Shown piece after piece: positions 26,034-38,898 of a DNA stretch of 64,000 bases; within the stretch, counting starts at the first letter, position 1; every line of letters begins with the position of its first letter. Under the pieces are notes generated by a model that was not told where the DNA came from, ran no database searches, and saw only the letters and a list, made by a program, of their open reading frames with translations. Source of the DNA: DATMER01 sp963741305 (GTDB taxonomy: Bacteria; Acidobacteriota; Thermoanaerobaculia; Multivoradales; UBA5704); the NCBI GenBank assembly GCA_963741305.1, contig CAVUHL010000003.1:6262001-6326000 (forward strand), read 5' to 3'. Both the position numbers and the translations under genes were made by a program.

Positions 26034-27830
26034 ATGAGCCTCGGGAATGTTCACATCACGCCCCAACTCGTGCAGGCCGTGCGCGATGCGGTGGATGTCG
26101 TCACCATCGCCTCCGAGCACACCAAGCTGCGCAAGGCCGGCCGGCGCTATCAGGGGCTGTGCCCGATGCACAAGGAGAAGACCCCCTCCTTCAGTGTCGA
26201 TCCGGTCGCGGGCCTCTTCTACTGCTTCGGCTGCGGCGCGGGCGGGGATGCGATCAAGCTCCACATGCTGGCCACCGGGGACGACTTCCCGGCGGCGATA
26301 GAATCGCTCGCCGGGCGCTACGGCATCCCTCTCCCGAGCCGTGAGACCCGGGCCGGCGGGAAGACCGAGCGCGATCTGGAAGGAGCACTCCAGGCTGCGT
26401 CCGAGTTCTTCCGCGACCAGCTCCGCAAGTCCACCTTCGCCCAGGAGTACCTGGAAAAGCGGAAGATCCCGCCCGAGCTGATCGAGCGCTTCGGCCTCGG
26501 CTACGCGCCGGACGGCTGGCGCAACCTGATCCCCGCACTCCAGGCCCGCTCGTCGCCGATTCCCATGGCCGACCTTGAAGCCGCGGGGCTCGTCGCCCGG
26601 TCCGACAAAGGAGGCGAGCCCTACGACCGCTTCCGCAACCGGCTGATCTTCCCGATCCACAACCCGTCGGGCCGGCTGGTCGGGTTCGGCGGCCGGACGC
26701 TCGGGGACGACCAGGCCAAGTACGTGAACTCCAACGAGACCGACCGCTTCCACAAGGGGCTCCTGCTCTACGGCCTCCACCATGCCAAGAAAGAGATCCG
26801 GGAGAGCGGCAGGGCGGTCCTCTGCGAAGGGTACTTCGACGTCATCGGCTCGGTGGCCTGCGGGCTGGAGGGATCGATTGCGGGCATGGGCACGGCGCTC
26901 ACCCCCGAGCAGGCCAAGCAGCTCTCGCGCTACGCCGAGGAGGTGGTGGTCGCCTACGACGGCGACAAAGCGGGGGAGAACGCCTTCCGGCGCGCCCTGC
27001 CGCTCCTCCTCGCCGAGGGCCTCGGGGTTCGGCGCGCCCGTTTTCCCGCGGGGCACGATCCCGACTCGCTTCGGGTGGAAGCCGGGTCCGAGGCCGTCGA
27101 GGCGGCGGTCCGGGATGCCGAGGACGGGGTCGTGGCCGAGATCGAGCGGCTGGTTCCGCCCGAGGCCGGGCGCGAGCCGCAGCTCCAGGCCAAGGCGGCG
27201 ACGGCGGTGACCGAGCTCCTGCGGCCGGTCCCCGATCCGATCCTCCGCTTCAGCTATGCCCGGATCGCGGCCGAGCGGCTGGGAGTCCCGGTTGAGATGC
27301 TGAGCCGCCGGATTGGAGGAACGCAGCAGAGGGATGAACAACCCGCGCAGACTCCTCGGAGCCCGGCAAAAACGGACGGCCTCTCCTGGAATATCGAGAA
27401 GCTCGTGCTTGCTCTCCTTCTGGAGGCGACCGAGCCGGTGCCTCCCTTTGAGGACCTTCCGCAGCCCGAGGCGTTCCTGGACCCTGAATGCAGGAATATT
27501 TACCAGGTCTACTGCGCTCTATATGCAGGAGGGGCTGGGCCCCCCCCCGACGCACGGGCGGTCCTCTCGGAGATCGGCTCCGAAGGCGGGACGGTTGACC
27601 AGATGGCTGGTATTCTGCTAGAAAGGAATATTACGACGTCCGGGAGACTGGGCCTGCTTGAGTCCCTCGAAAAGCTGGAAGACCGCTGGCGGAAGCAGCG
27701 AAGCCGCGAGCTGGCGGGAAAGATCCGGGAGGCGGAGATCCGGAAGGACTCTGTGCGCCTCCAAAGCCTGTTGGACGAAAAAAGCCGTTTGAGCCAGCGA
27801 GGGTTGCGCTGGAGCCGCGAGGGAATCTGA
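26034..27830 (+). CDS. dnaG: DNA primase
   Basis: 598 residues. The N-terminal zinc-binding domain shows C-P-M-H then Y-C-F-G-C-G (about residues 42-68). The catalytic core has Y-A-P-D-G-W, then F-P-I-H-N, V-G-F-G-G-R-T-L and the TOPRIM motifs E-G-Y-F-D-V-I and V-V-A-Y-D-G-D-K-A-G. The C-terminal 150 residues are the helicase-binding region. It makes RNA primers at the replication fork. It is followed by rpoD with a short gap, the classic dnaG-rpoD arrangement. Confidence 0.95.
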   Translation: MSLGNVHITPQLVQAVRDAVDVVTIASEHTKLRKAGRRYQGLCPMHKEKTPSFSVDPVAGLFYCFGCGAGGDAIKLHMLATGDDFPAAIESLAGRYGIPLPSRETRAGGKTERDLEGALQAASEFFRDQLRKSTFAQEYLEKRKIPPELIERFGLGYAPDGWRNLIPALQARSSPIPMADLEAAGLVARSDKGGEPYDRFRNRLIFPIHNPSGRLVGFGGRTLGDDQAKYVNSNETDRFHKGLLLYGLHHAKKEIRESGRAVLCEGYFDVIGSVACGLEGSIAGMGTALTPEQAKQLSRYAEEVVVAYDGDKAGENAFRRALPLLLAEGLGVRRARFPAGHDPDSLRVEAGSEAVEAAVRDAEDGVVAEIERLVPPEAGREPQLQAKAATAVTELLRPVPDPILRFSYARIAAERLGVPVEMLSRRIGGTQQRDEQPAQTPRSPAKTDGLSWNIEKLVLALLLEATEPVPPFEDLPQPEAFLDPECRNIYQVYCALYAGGAGPPPDARAVLSEIGSEGGTVDQMAGILLERNITTSGRLGLLESLEKLEDRWRKQRSRELAGKIREAEIRKDSVRLQSLLDEKSRLSQRGLRWSREGI

Positions 27831-27867
27831 TCCTGTGACGCGCTCAAAAGCCCATAGGAGAGCACTT

Positions 27868-29577
<1,710 letters not shown>

Positions 29578-29590
29578 GGAAAGGGCCGGC

Positions 29591-29614
29591 GGGGCGCCAT
29601 TGACATGGCGCCCC
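29591..29614. promoter_or_regulatory. Perfect hairpin with -35 box in its loop
   Basis: GGGGCGCCA (29591-29599) and TGGCGCCCC (29606-29614) pair perfectly, and the 6-nt loop is TTGACA. The hairpin lies 14 bp after the rpoD stop and overlaps the tRNA-Asn promoter. It may terminate rpoD transcription (there is no T-run) or control the tRNA promoter. Confidence 0.6.
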
Positions 29615-29628
29615 GTTGGACCTAACAT
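29600..29628 (+). promoter_or_regulatory. Sigma-70 promoter of tRNA-Asn
   Basis: TTGACA (29600-29605), a 17-bp spacer, and TAACAT (29623-29628). The tRNA begins 34 bp after the -10 box. This is the best sigma-70 match I found in the window. Confidence 0.8.
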
Positions 29629-29662
29629 TCCGCGTCCCGGGCAAGCCCGGCAAGTTCGACAT

Positions 29663-29737
29663 TCCTCGGTAGCTCAACGGTAGAGCGTTCGGCTGTTAAC
29701 CGAAATGTTGGGGGTTCAAATCCCTCCCGAGGAGCCA
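29663..29737 (+). tRNA. tRNA-Asn (GTT)
   Basis: Acceptor arm TCCTCGG (29663-29669) pairs with CCGAGGA (29727-29733), followed by discriminator G and an encoded CCA (29735-29737). The D arm is GCTCAACGGTAGAGC, the anticodon arm TTCGG-CTGTTAA-CCGAA with anticodon GTT at 29695-29697, and the T arm contains GGTTCAAATCC. The cloverleaf is complete. Confidence 0.97.
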
Positions 29738-29794
29738 TCCTTCTTTCCCCTATTCCGATCGTCGATCATCGTTGAGAGGCCGGCTCTGCCGGGA

Positions 29795-29950
29795 CCCTCA
29801 CCCCCGTCCCCTCTCCCACAACGCACTCACGCCCGCCCGGGAGAGGGGCGCCCCCGCCCAACAGCAAAACAGAAAGTCCGTTCCTTATCCGGTTCCCCCT
29901 CTCCCGGGTGGGCGTGAGTGCGTGTGGGAGAGGGGGCTAGGGGGTGAGGG
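29795..29950. repeat. Dispersed inverted-repeat element, copy 2
   Basis: Starts CCCTCACCCCC and ends GGGGTGAGGG. The two outer arms of about 50 bp are nearly perfect reverse complements, including CTCTCCCACA/TGTGGGAGAG, GCACTCACGCCC/GGGCGTGAGTGC and CCCGGGAGAG/CTCTCCCGGG. The end abuts the TGA (29953-29951) of the minus-strand gene with no gap. It would form a very stable hairpin in RNA. Confidence 0.85.
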
Positions 29951-31798
29951 TCACGCCTCCGACAGAATCCTCCGTAGCAGCCACAGCAGCCAGGCGGCTA
30001 CGATCGTCACGCCCAGGGGCATGACCCAGCGGCCCCACCAGGGTTTTTCGGGATCGGCGCCTGCGCGGCGGATTTCGGCCGTCTGCCAGGGGTGGCCGAG
30101 CAGCGCCGGGCCCAGCGACGCGAGGTCGTAGCGCGGCGCCTCCAAGCCCTCGGCGCCCGCCAGGAGCCTTACGGTCCCGTCCTCTTCCAGCTTGGGCCAG
30201 ACGAAGAGGAGGACGTCCCTCCTCCTCCAGACCGAGACGCCGAGGGCGGAGAGCCTCGGATTGTCCCCGTCGCTCAGGCGTACGGTGAGGAGGCGGGGCG
30301 CCGTGCCCGGGAGGTCGACCCTTGCCCGGCAGGGGAGCGGCGGCTCGGGCGCGCACTCCCAGGTGGAGCTCGCCGCCTCCTGACCGCTCCGGGAGCGGTG
30401 GTCCGGATCGACGTAGAGCACCGTGACCAGTCTGCGCAGTGGTGATACCGCCGTGCTCAGGTGGATCTGGGTGAGGGGCAGGCCCTCTGAAGGGAGCGAG
30501 ACCACGACGCGGCTCTCCCCCTCCCTTTCCGACTCGCCGGGCCGCAGCCCAGGGTCCCCACCGGCATAGGCCGGGTCCGGCGGCGACCAGCGGAAGAAGG
30601 GGATTTGCCGCCCCCCCGCCGAGAGCCGCAGGTCGCCGAGGTCTTCCCGGGCCGCGCCATAGACGATGGAAGAAAGCTCCAGGCGGACCAGGTCGCCGGG
30701 CTCGGCGTCCGGAGCGGAGATCTCCCATCCGTTCGAGAAGCGGATGCGGTCGAGCGGTGCTCCCGGTCCGGCGGGGAGCGGCGGAGGCGTCCCTGGCAGC
30801 TCGGGTCCCGGCTCCAGCCAGAGCGCCTCGACAGGGCGGTCGCCAGCGGTGACGGTTCCGCTCCGGATCCCTCCGTAGGCCAGGAGATACCGTCCGGGGC
30901 CGGGAGCCTGGAACAGTACCGTGGGCACCGCCAGGTCGAGCACGTAGCCGATCGCGCGGGGTCCCCCCGGCCCATGCAGCTCCAGGCGCAAGGTCGAGCC
31001 CTCGATGGGTTTCGGCCCTCCCGCGAGCACGTGCCGGCCTGCTCCCTGCCAGACACCCTCCGAGAGCAGCTCCCAGCGGGACTCGACTGCCGAGTGGAGC
31101 CTGTATCCGACCACTCCCCTTTTCCCCTCGACCTCCACGGTGAGCCGGCGAAGAACCTGTCCGGCCGGGATCTCCAGCGTGCAGATTGCGGCCGAGGGTG
31201 CATGGCGGCAGGGCGCCCCCTGCACAGCGAAGCTGAGCAGCGGCCCCGTGACCGTCTCCACCGCGGCCGAGGCGATCTCCGGAGAGTTGGTGAGCCGCAG
31301 AAAGCGGTCCGCGGTCGAGGGATAGGTGAGGGCAACCCGCTGCACTCCTTCCGCTCCGCCGAGCCTCACCGGCACGGCGGAGGCGAGGGGCTTCCAGCTG
31401 ACTCCATCCGCGCTCGACTCCAGGCTCAGCGCCTGGACCTCCCCGCCGAAGGTGAGGTCCAGGACCAGTCGCTCATGGAGGAACGGTTCGGCTCCGGTGT
31501 CCAGCACCCAGGCCCGATCCTGCTTTTCGATCTGCGCGGGACGGCTGGTGCTCTCCGGCAGGGTGGCGGAGAGGCGGAAGGGGATCGACTCGCCGCCAGG
31601 GGCGAAGACGTGGAGGTCGGCTCCGCCCGGGGCCATGTGCCGGAGCGCTGCCATGTCGAGCTGGACGCGGACCCAGCCCGCCGCGGGGACTTCAAAGACC
31701 CGGGTGAAGGCGAAGCCGTCGAGGGCATGGATTGGATGGACGAGGCAGAAGCCAGCGAGCACGACGGAGCACACGAAGCTTCCTGGCTTCTGTACCAA
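29951..31798 (-). CDS. DUF3999-like exported, membrane-anchored protein
   Basis: About 615 residues. The start is uncertain: TTG 31798 gives a signal peptide (V-Q-K-P-G-S-F then V-C-S-V-V-L-A-G-F-C-L), and GTG 31774 has a better ribosome site. The bulk is beta-rich with discoidin-like stretches. One C-terminal membrane helix (V-M-P-L-G-V-T-I-V-A-A-W-L-L-W-L-L) follows an A-P-R-Y-D-L-A-S-L motif that I associate with DUF3999 proteins. It is probably a periplasmic protein held in the inner membrane. Function is unknown. Confidence 0.6.
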   Translation of the reverse strand: MVQKPGSFVCSVVLAGFCLVHPIHALDGFAFTRVFEVPAAGWVRVQLDMAALRHMAPGGADLHVFAPGGESIPFRLSATLPESTSRPAQIEKQDRAWVLDTGAEPFLHERLVLDLTFGGEVQALSLESSADGVSWKPLASAVPVRLGGAEGVQRVALTYPSTADRFLRLTNSPEIASAAVETVTGPLLSFAVQGAPCRHAPSAAICTLEIPAGQVLRRLTVEVEGKRGVVGYRLHSAVESRWELLSEGVWQGAGRHVLAGGPKPIEGSTLRLELHGPGGPRAIGYVLDLAVPTVLFQAPGPGRYLLAYGGIRSGTVTAGDRPVEALWLEPGPELPGTPPPLPAGPGAPLDRIRFSNGWEISAPDAEPGDLVRLELSSIVYGAAREDLGDLRLSAGGRQIPFFRWSPPDPAYAGGDPGLRPGESEREGESRVVVSLPSEGLPLTQIHLSTAVSPLRRLVTVLYVDPDHRSRSGQEAASSTWECAPEPPLPCRARVDLPGTAPRLLTVRLSDGDNPRLSALGVSVWRRRDVLLFVWPKLEEDGTVRLLAGAEGLEAPRYDLASLGPALLGHPWQTAEIRRAGADPEKPWWGRWVMPLGVTIVAAWLLWLLRRILSEA

Positions 31799-31877
31799 CC
31801 GGAGAGACGGGCCTTTGACTAAGTGAGCTGAAGTAATTCTAGCACGAAACCAGCTCACGTTTGTAAAGCCCCCCTGT

Positions 31878-33824
<1,947 letters not shown>

Positions 33825-33848
33825 CTCCTCCGGCGGAGATCTTACCTC

Positions 33849-34556
33849 CTACAGCAGATCGCTGAGGTCTTCCCCGATCCCCCGCTCCTCCGCCTCCTGC
33901 TCGCGGCGGAAGATCCGTGCGCCGTTGGCGCCTCCGAGGGTGGCTCGACCGTCTTCCACCCGGATCCAGGCGCCTTCGCGGAGGCCCACGACCACGGTCT
34001 CGTTCTCCTCGTGGAACTCCTTGAGGCGCTGCTCGCGGGTCTCGCCCATGTGAGTGGAGCCCGGGTGCGCGTCGATGTAGTGCGGGTTGATCTGGAAGGG
34101 AACCAGGCCGATCGCGTCGAAGGAAGCGGGCTGGACGATCGGCATGTCGTTGGTCGTCCGGATCGTCGGAGTGGCGATGTTGGTGCCCGCGCTGCTGCCG
34201 AGGTACGGCATGCCTGCCCGGGCGCGCTCCTGGAGGATCGGGATCATTCGAGCTTCCTGGATCGTCTTGAGCAGCCGGAAGGTGTTGCCTCCCCCGGTGA
34301 AGGCCGCTTCGCAACTCTGGAGCAGCTTCCGCCCCGCCTCATCCGCCGTGACGACCTCGACCTCGACCCCGATCGCGGCGAGGCGGTCACGGACCCGCCC
34401 GCCGGCTCCCTCCCGGTCCTTCTGCGCGAAGGGGACGAAGGCCAGGCTGCGGACCTCCCCCAGAAAGCCGTCGATCTCGTGGATGACATGGTCCAGGAAA
34501 CCCTGGCCGTGGTTGACGGAGTTGCTGATCAGGAGAAGGCGCCGCATGTGGCGCAT
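33849..34556 (-). CDS. pepE: Peptidase E (alpha-aspartyl dipeptidase, S51)
   Basis: 235 residues from ATG 34556; ATG 34547 is also possible. S51 motifs are clear: F-T-G-G-G-N-T-F-R-L-L, the nucleophile serine in Y-L-G-S-S-A-G-T-N, and the histidine in I-N-P-H-Y-I-D. It cleaves N-terminal aspartyl dipeptides in the cytoplasm. The gene overlaps the stop region of the LanC-like gene, so it belongs to the TonB receptor/LanC operon. Confidence 0.92.
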   Translation of the reverse strand: MRHMRRLLLISNSVNHGQGFLDHVIHEIDGFLGEVRSLAFVPFAQKDREGAGGRVRDRLAAIGVEVEVVTADEAGRKLLQSCEAAFTGGGNTFRLLKTIQEARMIPILQERARAGMPYLGSSAGTNIATPTIRTTNDMPIVQPASFDAIGLVPFQINPHYIDAHPGSTHMGETREQRLKEFHEENETVVVGLREGAWIRVEDGRATLGGANGARIFRREQEAEERGIGEDLSDLL

Positions 34557-34557
34557 C

Positions 34558-35961
34558 CTAGTACGGCGAGTCGGGCATCCGGAACCCCCACTCCCGCCCG
34601 CGCTCGACGGCATCCAGGTGGAGCAGCAGCATCCCGATGCCCGCCGCTCCCTGCATGTAGCCGGTCTGGGCGTAGACGTAATCCGGTCTCACCCGGTGCT
34701 CGGCGTGGATCCACTTGAGGCCTTCGCCCTCCGCCGTGGCCTTCGCCAGCAGGGCTTCTCCCACTTTGCGCGGGAAGTCGAGACCCTCGCCCGTGGCCTT
34801 GTGCAGCCGCAGGAAGAGGTCGGCCACTCCGGCGAGGCCGCAGCACTGGCCGGCATTGTTCCAGAAGCCGGGCGTCTGCTTCTCGGGGATGCCGCTCGCC
34901 GCGATCGAGCGCGTGCCGCGCCGCACCCAACCCATCCAGGCATCGTCCTTGGCGGTCTTATCGGCCTTGGCGAGCTGGTAGAAGAGGCGGACGGTCCCCG
35001 CCGGGCCATGGCACCAGCCCAGGTAATAGAGATTGCGGCCGTCGGGCTCGGGCTCGTGATGGAAGATCAGGCAGCCCTCGCCTTCCGTGTTGGCGACGGA
35101 TTGCAGATAGCGGGCTCCGGCCAGGGCCGCGTCGAGCGGCTCCTTGCTTCCGGTCTCGAGATGGAGAGTCGCGAGGGCGTAGGCGATTCCTGCCGTGCCG
35201 TGCGAGAAGTTGGGCATCAGCCGTGTCGCCTCGGGATCGTTGGCCAACCGCCACTTCCGCCCGCCGGTTTTAGGGTCGGAGTCGGGGATGCCCAGCTCGG
35301 CGAGGCGCATCCCGGCCTTGAGCGCCAGCTCCCTGGAAGCGGGCCGGTTCAGCTCCTTCGCCATGTGCAGGAGGTAGAGGATGGTCCCCGCGGATCCGGC
35401 CATGACGTCGAGCCCCGGGTCCCACTCGACCCCGGCTCCCGCCGGCTTCGCCGCGGCATGGACGAGCTCCAGGCAGCGCTCCGTGCCCTTGCGGTAGTTT
35501 TCCTTGTCCAGCGACTTCGACACCTGGTGGATCGCGAACCCGATCCCGGCCACCCCGGTGTAGAGGCCCGCCTGCCACTGCTCCCCGCCGGTACCGAGCG
35601 CATCGGGCAGGCCGGCGATCAGCCACTCCGCTCCGGCCGCGGCTTCCAGGAGCCACGACTCGTCGCCGGTCGCCCGCGCCAGCTCGACCAGGAAGAGGAC
35701 CACTCCCGCGGTCCCGGTATACAGATCGGGGCTCGCGTTCTTCCCCTCGGGGCGTTCCGGGCCGATGACCCAGAAGAGCCCCTTGGGAGCCGCCACCCGG
35801 TTCGCGCGGATCCAGCGCCCCGCTTTGACCGCCGCTTCCAGCCAGCGGGTCGAGGGGGCCTTCTCCTCGGCCGCGAGACGGAAAGGGGCTCCCGCCCCGG
35901 TCCCGGCCGCGAGGGCCGCCAGGTACATCAACTCGCGCCGGGTGAGTCCCTTTCCGTTCAT
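34558..35961 (-). CDS. Tat-exported LanC-like protein
   Basis: 467 residues. The N-terminus has a twin-arginine signal (L-T-R-R-E-L-M-Y-L-A-A-L-A-A). The body is a LanC-like alpha/alpha barrel with repeated G-x-A-G-I motifs (T-G-V-A-G-I, S-H-G-T-A-G-I, C-H-G-P-A-G, Q-G-A-A-G-I). The first zinc cysteine is C317 (W-C-H-G). The second site reads C373-C374-G instead of the usual C-H-G, so the histidine ligand is replaced by cysteine. It lies 9 bp after the TonB receptor. Cyclase activity is unproven; no lanthipeptide dehydratase is nearby. Confidence 0.8.
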   Translation of the reverse strand: MNGKGLTRRELMYLAALAAGTGAGAPFRLAAEEKAPSTRWLEAAVKAGRWIRANRVAAPKGLFWVIGPERPEGKNASPDLYTGTAGVVLFLVELARATGDESWLLEAAAGAEWLIAGLPDALGTGGEQWQAGLYTGVAGIGFAIHQVSKSLDKENYRKGTERCLELVHAAAKPAGAGVEWDPGLDVMAGSAGTILYLLHMAKELNRPASRELALKAGMRLAELGIPDSDPKTGGRKWRLANDPEATRLMPNFSHGTAGIAYALATLHLETGSKEPLDAALAGARYLQSVANTEGEGCLIFHHEPEPDGRNLYYLGWCHGPAGTVRLFYQLAKADKTAKDDAWMGWVRRGTRSIAASGIPEKQTPGFWNNAGQCCGLAGVADLFLRLHKATGEGLDFPRKVGEALLAKATAEGEGLKWIHAEHRVRPDYVYAQTGYMQGAAGIGMLLLHLDAVERGREWGFRMPDSPY

Positions 35962-35970
35962 GCCGCAATG

Positions 35971-38898
35971 CTACCTCAAGCTCAGCCGCGCTCCCACCCG
36001 GAACGTCCGCGGCCCCATCGTCTCGTTCACCCAGTTGCCCGAGCCCGAGCCCAGCGTGTTGGCGCGCAGCGTCACGTAACCGCTGTTGAGCGCATTGAAG
36101 CAATCCAGGCTCAGGGTCAGATCCGTGGGCTCCAGGCGGAAGTTCTTGGCCAGGCGCAGATCCAGCACGTGCGTATCCGGGTAGCGGTAATCGCCCACCT
36201 CCGTACCCAGGGGGACGGAGAGGGGCCGTCCCTCCGACGACTCGGGGAGGAAGACGCGGACGGAGTACTGAATGGGATAGCCCTGGCGCCCGCCGAGGAT
36301 GCCCGCGAGGTCGAAGCCCCACTTGCTGTTGCGCGCCACCTGGACGAGCCCGGTAACGCTGTACGACCACCGGCTGTTCAGGAAGTAGGCCCGCGTCCCG
36401 CCCAGCCCCACGCCATTCAGCACCGGGCTGCCATCCCTCACGCCGCCGGCCGACCTGTCCGTGGGGTCCTCGTTCTCCGCATCCGGGACCCGCCAGCGCC
36501 AGTCCTGCCAGCCGGCGTTGCCGCGCAACATCCAGCCGTCGGACAGGCGCTTCTCCACGGTCAGGAACGCCCCCATGAAATCCTGTTCGCGGTCGCCGTT
36601 CTCCAGGTGGATTCCACTGCGGGAGGTCACCCCTTCCCGAAGCTCGTACCAGGTCGTCGTGAACTGCCGGCCGTCGGGCCCCGTCAGCGTCCGGCTCCCT
36701 GCCGGCACGTAGTCGTCGCGCCGGTGCAGCCGTCCGAGATGATTCAGATTCTCCGGCGAGTAGGCATCGCCGTCGAAAACCCGGCGCTCCTGCTCCAGAA
36801 GGCCGGAGAGCTTTCGCCAATGCGCCCGCAGGCCCACCACGAAATTCGGGCGCAGCGCGTGCTCGACGCCCAGCAGCGCTTCGTCGGTCCGCGGCGCCTC
36901 CAGGTTCGGGTCGAGGGAGTTCGACGCCACATAGTCCAGCGTGAAGGGGTTGAACCCGCTGGTGGGACTGGCGATCTCGTCCAGGATCTCGTCCCGCGTC
37001 AGCGTCGTCCCGCCGTTGTTCGACGTGTAGAAGATCCGGTACTGCATGTAGGCGACCGGGTTGTTCCATGTGCCGGAGCCGGTGTCGAGCTGGTCGGCAT
37101 ACTGCGAATAGCTTGCGCGCAGCAGGGTGGAGCGGTTCTCGCCGAGAGCGTAGGTGAGGCCCAGGCGCGGGACGATGTCCGACCACTCGAAGCCGGCGTC
37201 GGCGCCCTCGTAAAAGACCTCCGGCATGAGGTCGGGGGCCACCGGGTTGGCCGGGATCGTGGTCGGCAGGGTGCGCCCCCCCTGCTGGTCCCAGCGGATG
37301 CCGAGATTGGCCGTGAACCGTCCTGCCGTGACCGTGTCCTGGACGTAGGCGTCCTTGTACTCGCCCTTGAACCGGTTGATGCCCGCGCGGGTGAGCGTGA
37401 GATAACCGCCGTAGAACTCCCAGCCGCCCGCGGCGTAGGTCGAGCTCGAGTCCACCGCCACCTCCCGGTAGCCGGCGCCGAACTTCAGCTCGTGGCTGAG
37501 GTCCCGGGTGTTGAAGAAGTACGTGCCGTCCCCGCCGATCTGCTCCTGCGGCCGCACGGACACATAGGTGACGTTGCTGTTGTTGAAGACCGAGTTTTCG
37601 TCGATGTACATGACCTGGGGGCCGCCCTGGGGGTCGAGGCGGAAGCCGCCGTTGACCTTGGACCATAGCGCCGAGGCGTAGAAGTTGGGGCTGAAGATGT
37701 GCGAGTCCTCCAGCTTCATCGCCGCGGGACGGTCGCCTTCGCGCCTCTGGACCCAGGTCGCCTCGGGCTTCGTCGTGGGGCCGGCGCCCCGGCCCTTCTT
37801 GAACTTGTCGTCGTCCCAGATGAAGAACGTGGCCGAGTTCGCCGAGCCGAGCTGGCCGTTGAGCTTGAAGTTGCCCGCCTTGAGCGTGGACTCGTCCGCG
37901 TAGTCGCCGACGGTCAGGAGGTTCACCTTCGGCACGCTGTACGAGCCCCAGGCCCAAAGATGATCGCGGATGATCGGGCCGCCCAGCTCGAGCCCGTAGT
38001 CCTCCACCTCCACGATCCGGTTCCCCGCCGTGAACGACGGCTGCGCACGATTGTTGTTCCAGGGTCCCGCCTGCCCCAGATCGTCCTGGTCGACGTTCGA
38101 GTTGGCCACCATGCCGTCGTCCGTGAAGTAGTAGTGGGCGCTTCCCCGCCAGTCGTTGGTGCCCCGCCGCGTGACCATGTTCACCACCACGCCGCCGGTG
38201 GCCACGGATGCGTCGTTGCCGCCCGCGGTCACCTGGATCTCCTCGAACGCCTCGAAATCGAAGTAGCCCGGCGGCGAGCCCACCGCGGACATGTCGGTGA
38301 TCACCATGCCGTCCATCGACCAGACCGTCTGCCCGCTGGCCGAGCCCGGGCCGACGAAGCGGATCTGCGTCCCGCCGAGGTTGCCGCCCACATTCACTTT
38401 CTCCATGAGCACGCCGGGAGCAGTCTTGAGGATGGACCACGGGTCCCGCGTCGTCGGCACGCTCTCGAGCTCCGCGCGGGGCACGGCGGTACCGGTCGAA
38501 AAGCGGCGCTCGTCGAGGAGCGGCGCCTCGCTGCCCTGCACCGTGACGGTATCCGTGATCGCGGGGGAGAGGGCGACCTGGATCTCCGTGTTGCGTCCCA
38601 GGCCGATGACGAGGCCCGGATAATCGACCGGCGAGAAGCCTTCCAGGCGGCTCTCCAGGTGATACTCGCCCGGCGCCAGGCCCGGGAACCGGAACCGGCC
38701 CTGCCCGTCCGTGACCTGCACCTGGGGCGCGCCGCCCCCCGAGAGCGTCACCGTGGCTCCCGGCAACGGCGCCCCCTCCGGATCGGCCACCGTTCCGAAG
38801 AGGCTCCCGGTCTGGAGCTGCGCGCTACCAGGCACGGAGAGGACCGTCAGCATGGCAACAGCTAGGACGAATAGGCGAAAAGACTGGAAAAGCCGCAT
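35971..38898 (-). CDS. TonB-dependent receptor, Oar-like
   Basis: 975 residues from ATG 38898 behind AAAGGAGGAG. A signal peptide ends at S-A-Q-L. Residues 30-115 form a carboxypeptidase-regulatory-like beta-sandwich (G-A-P-L-P-G-A-T-V-T-L). The plug follows (V-Q-G-S-E-A-P-L-L-D, V-N-M-V-T-R-R-G-T-N-D-W-R-G). The remainder is a beta-barrel with alternating aromatic strands, ending R-V-G-A-R-L-S-L-R. It is an outer-membrane importer of unknown substrate and first gene of an operon with the exported LanC-like protein and PepE. Confidence 0.9.
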   Translation of the reverse strand: MRLFQSFRLFVLAVAMLTVLSVPGSAQLQTGSLFGTVADPEGAPLPGATVTLSGGGAPQVQVTDGQGRFRFPGLAPGEYHLESRLEGFSPVDYPGLVIGLGRNTEIQVALSPAITDTVTVQGSEAPLLDERRFSTGTAVPRAELESVPTTRDPWSILKTAPGVLMEKVNVGGNLGGTQIRFVGPGSASGQTVWSMDGMVITDMSAVGSPPGYFDFEAFEEIQVTAGGNDASVATGGVVVNMVTRRGTNDWRGSAHYYFTDDGMVANSNVDQDDLGQAGPWNNNRAQPSFTAGNRIVEVEDYGLELGGPIIRDHLWAWGSYSVPKVNLLTVGDYADESTLKAGNFKLNGQLGSANSATFFIWDDDKFKKGRGAGPTTKPEATWVQRREGDRPAAMKLEDSHIFSPNFYASALWSKVNGGFRLDPQGGPQVMYIDENSVFNNSNVTYVSVRPQEQIGGDGTYFFNTRDLSHELKFGAGYREVAVDSSSTYAAGGWEFYGGYLTLTRAGINRFKGEYKDAYVQDTVTAGRFTANLGIRWDQQGGRTLPTTIPANPVAPDLMPEVFYEGADAGFEWSDIVPRLGLTYALGENRSTLLRASYSQYADQLDTGSGTWNNPVAYMQYRIFYTSNNGGTTLTRDEILDEIASPTSGFNPFTLDYVASNSLDPNLEAPRTDEALLGVEHALRPNFVVGLRAHWRKLSGLLEQERRVFDGDAYSPENLNHLGRLHRRDDYVPAGSRTLTGPDGRQFTTTWYELREGVTSRSGIHLENGDREQDFMGAFLTVEKRLSDGWMLRGNAGWQDWRWRVPDAENEDPTDRSAGGVRDGSPVLNGVGLGGTRAYFLNSRWSYSVTGLVQVARNSKWGFDLAGILGGRQGYPIQYSVRVFLPESSEGRPLSVPLGTEVGDYRYPDTHVLDLRLAKNFRLEPTDLTLSLDCFNALNSGYVTLRANTLGSGSGNWVNETMGPRTFRVGARLSLR

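Noticed and set aside
29663..29950. tRNA attachment site with an integrated element
   Set aside because: No integrase, and the sequence after the tRNA is the dispersed inverted repeat, with no duplicated tRNA end.
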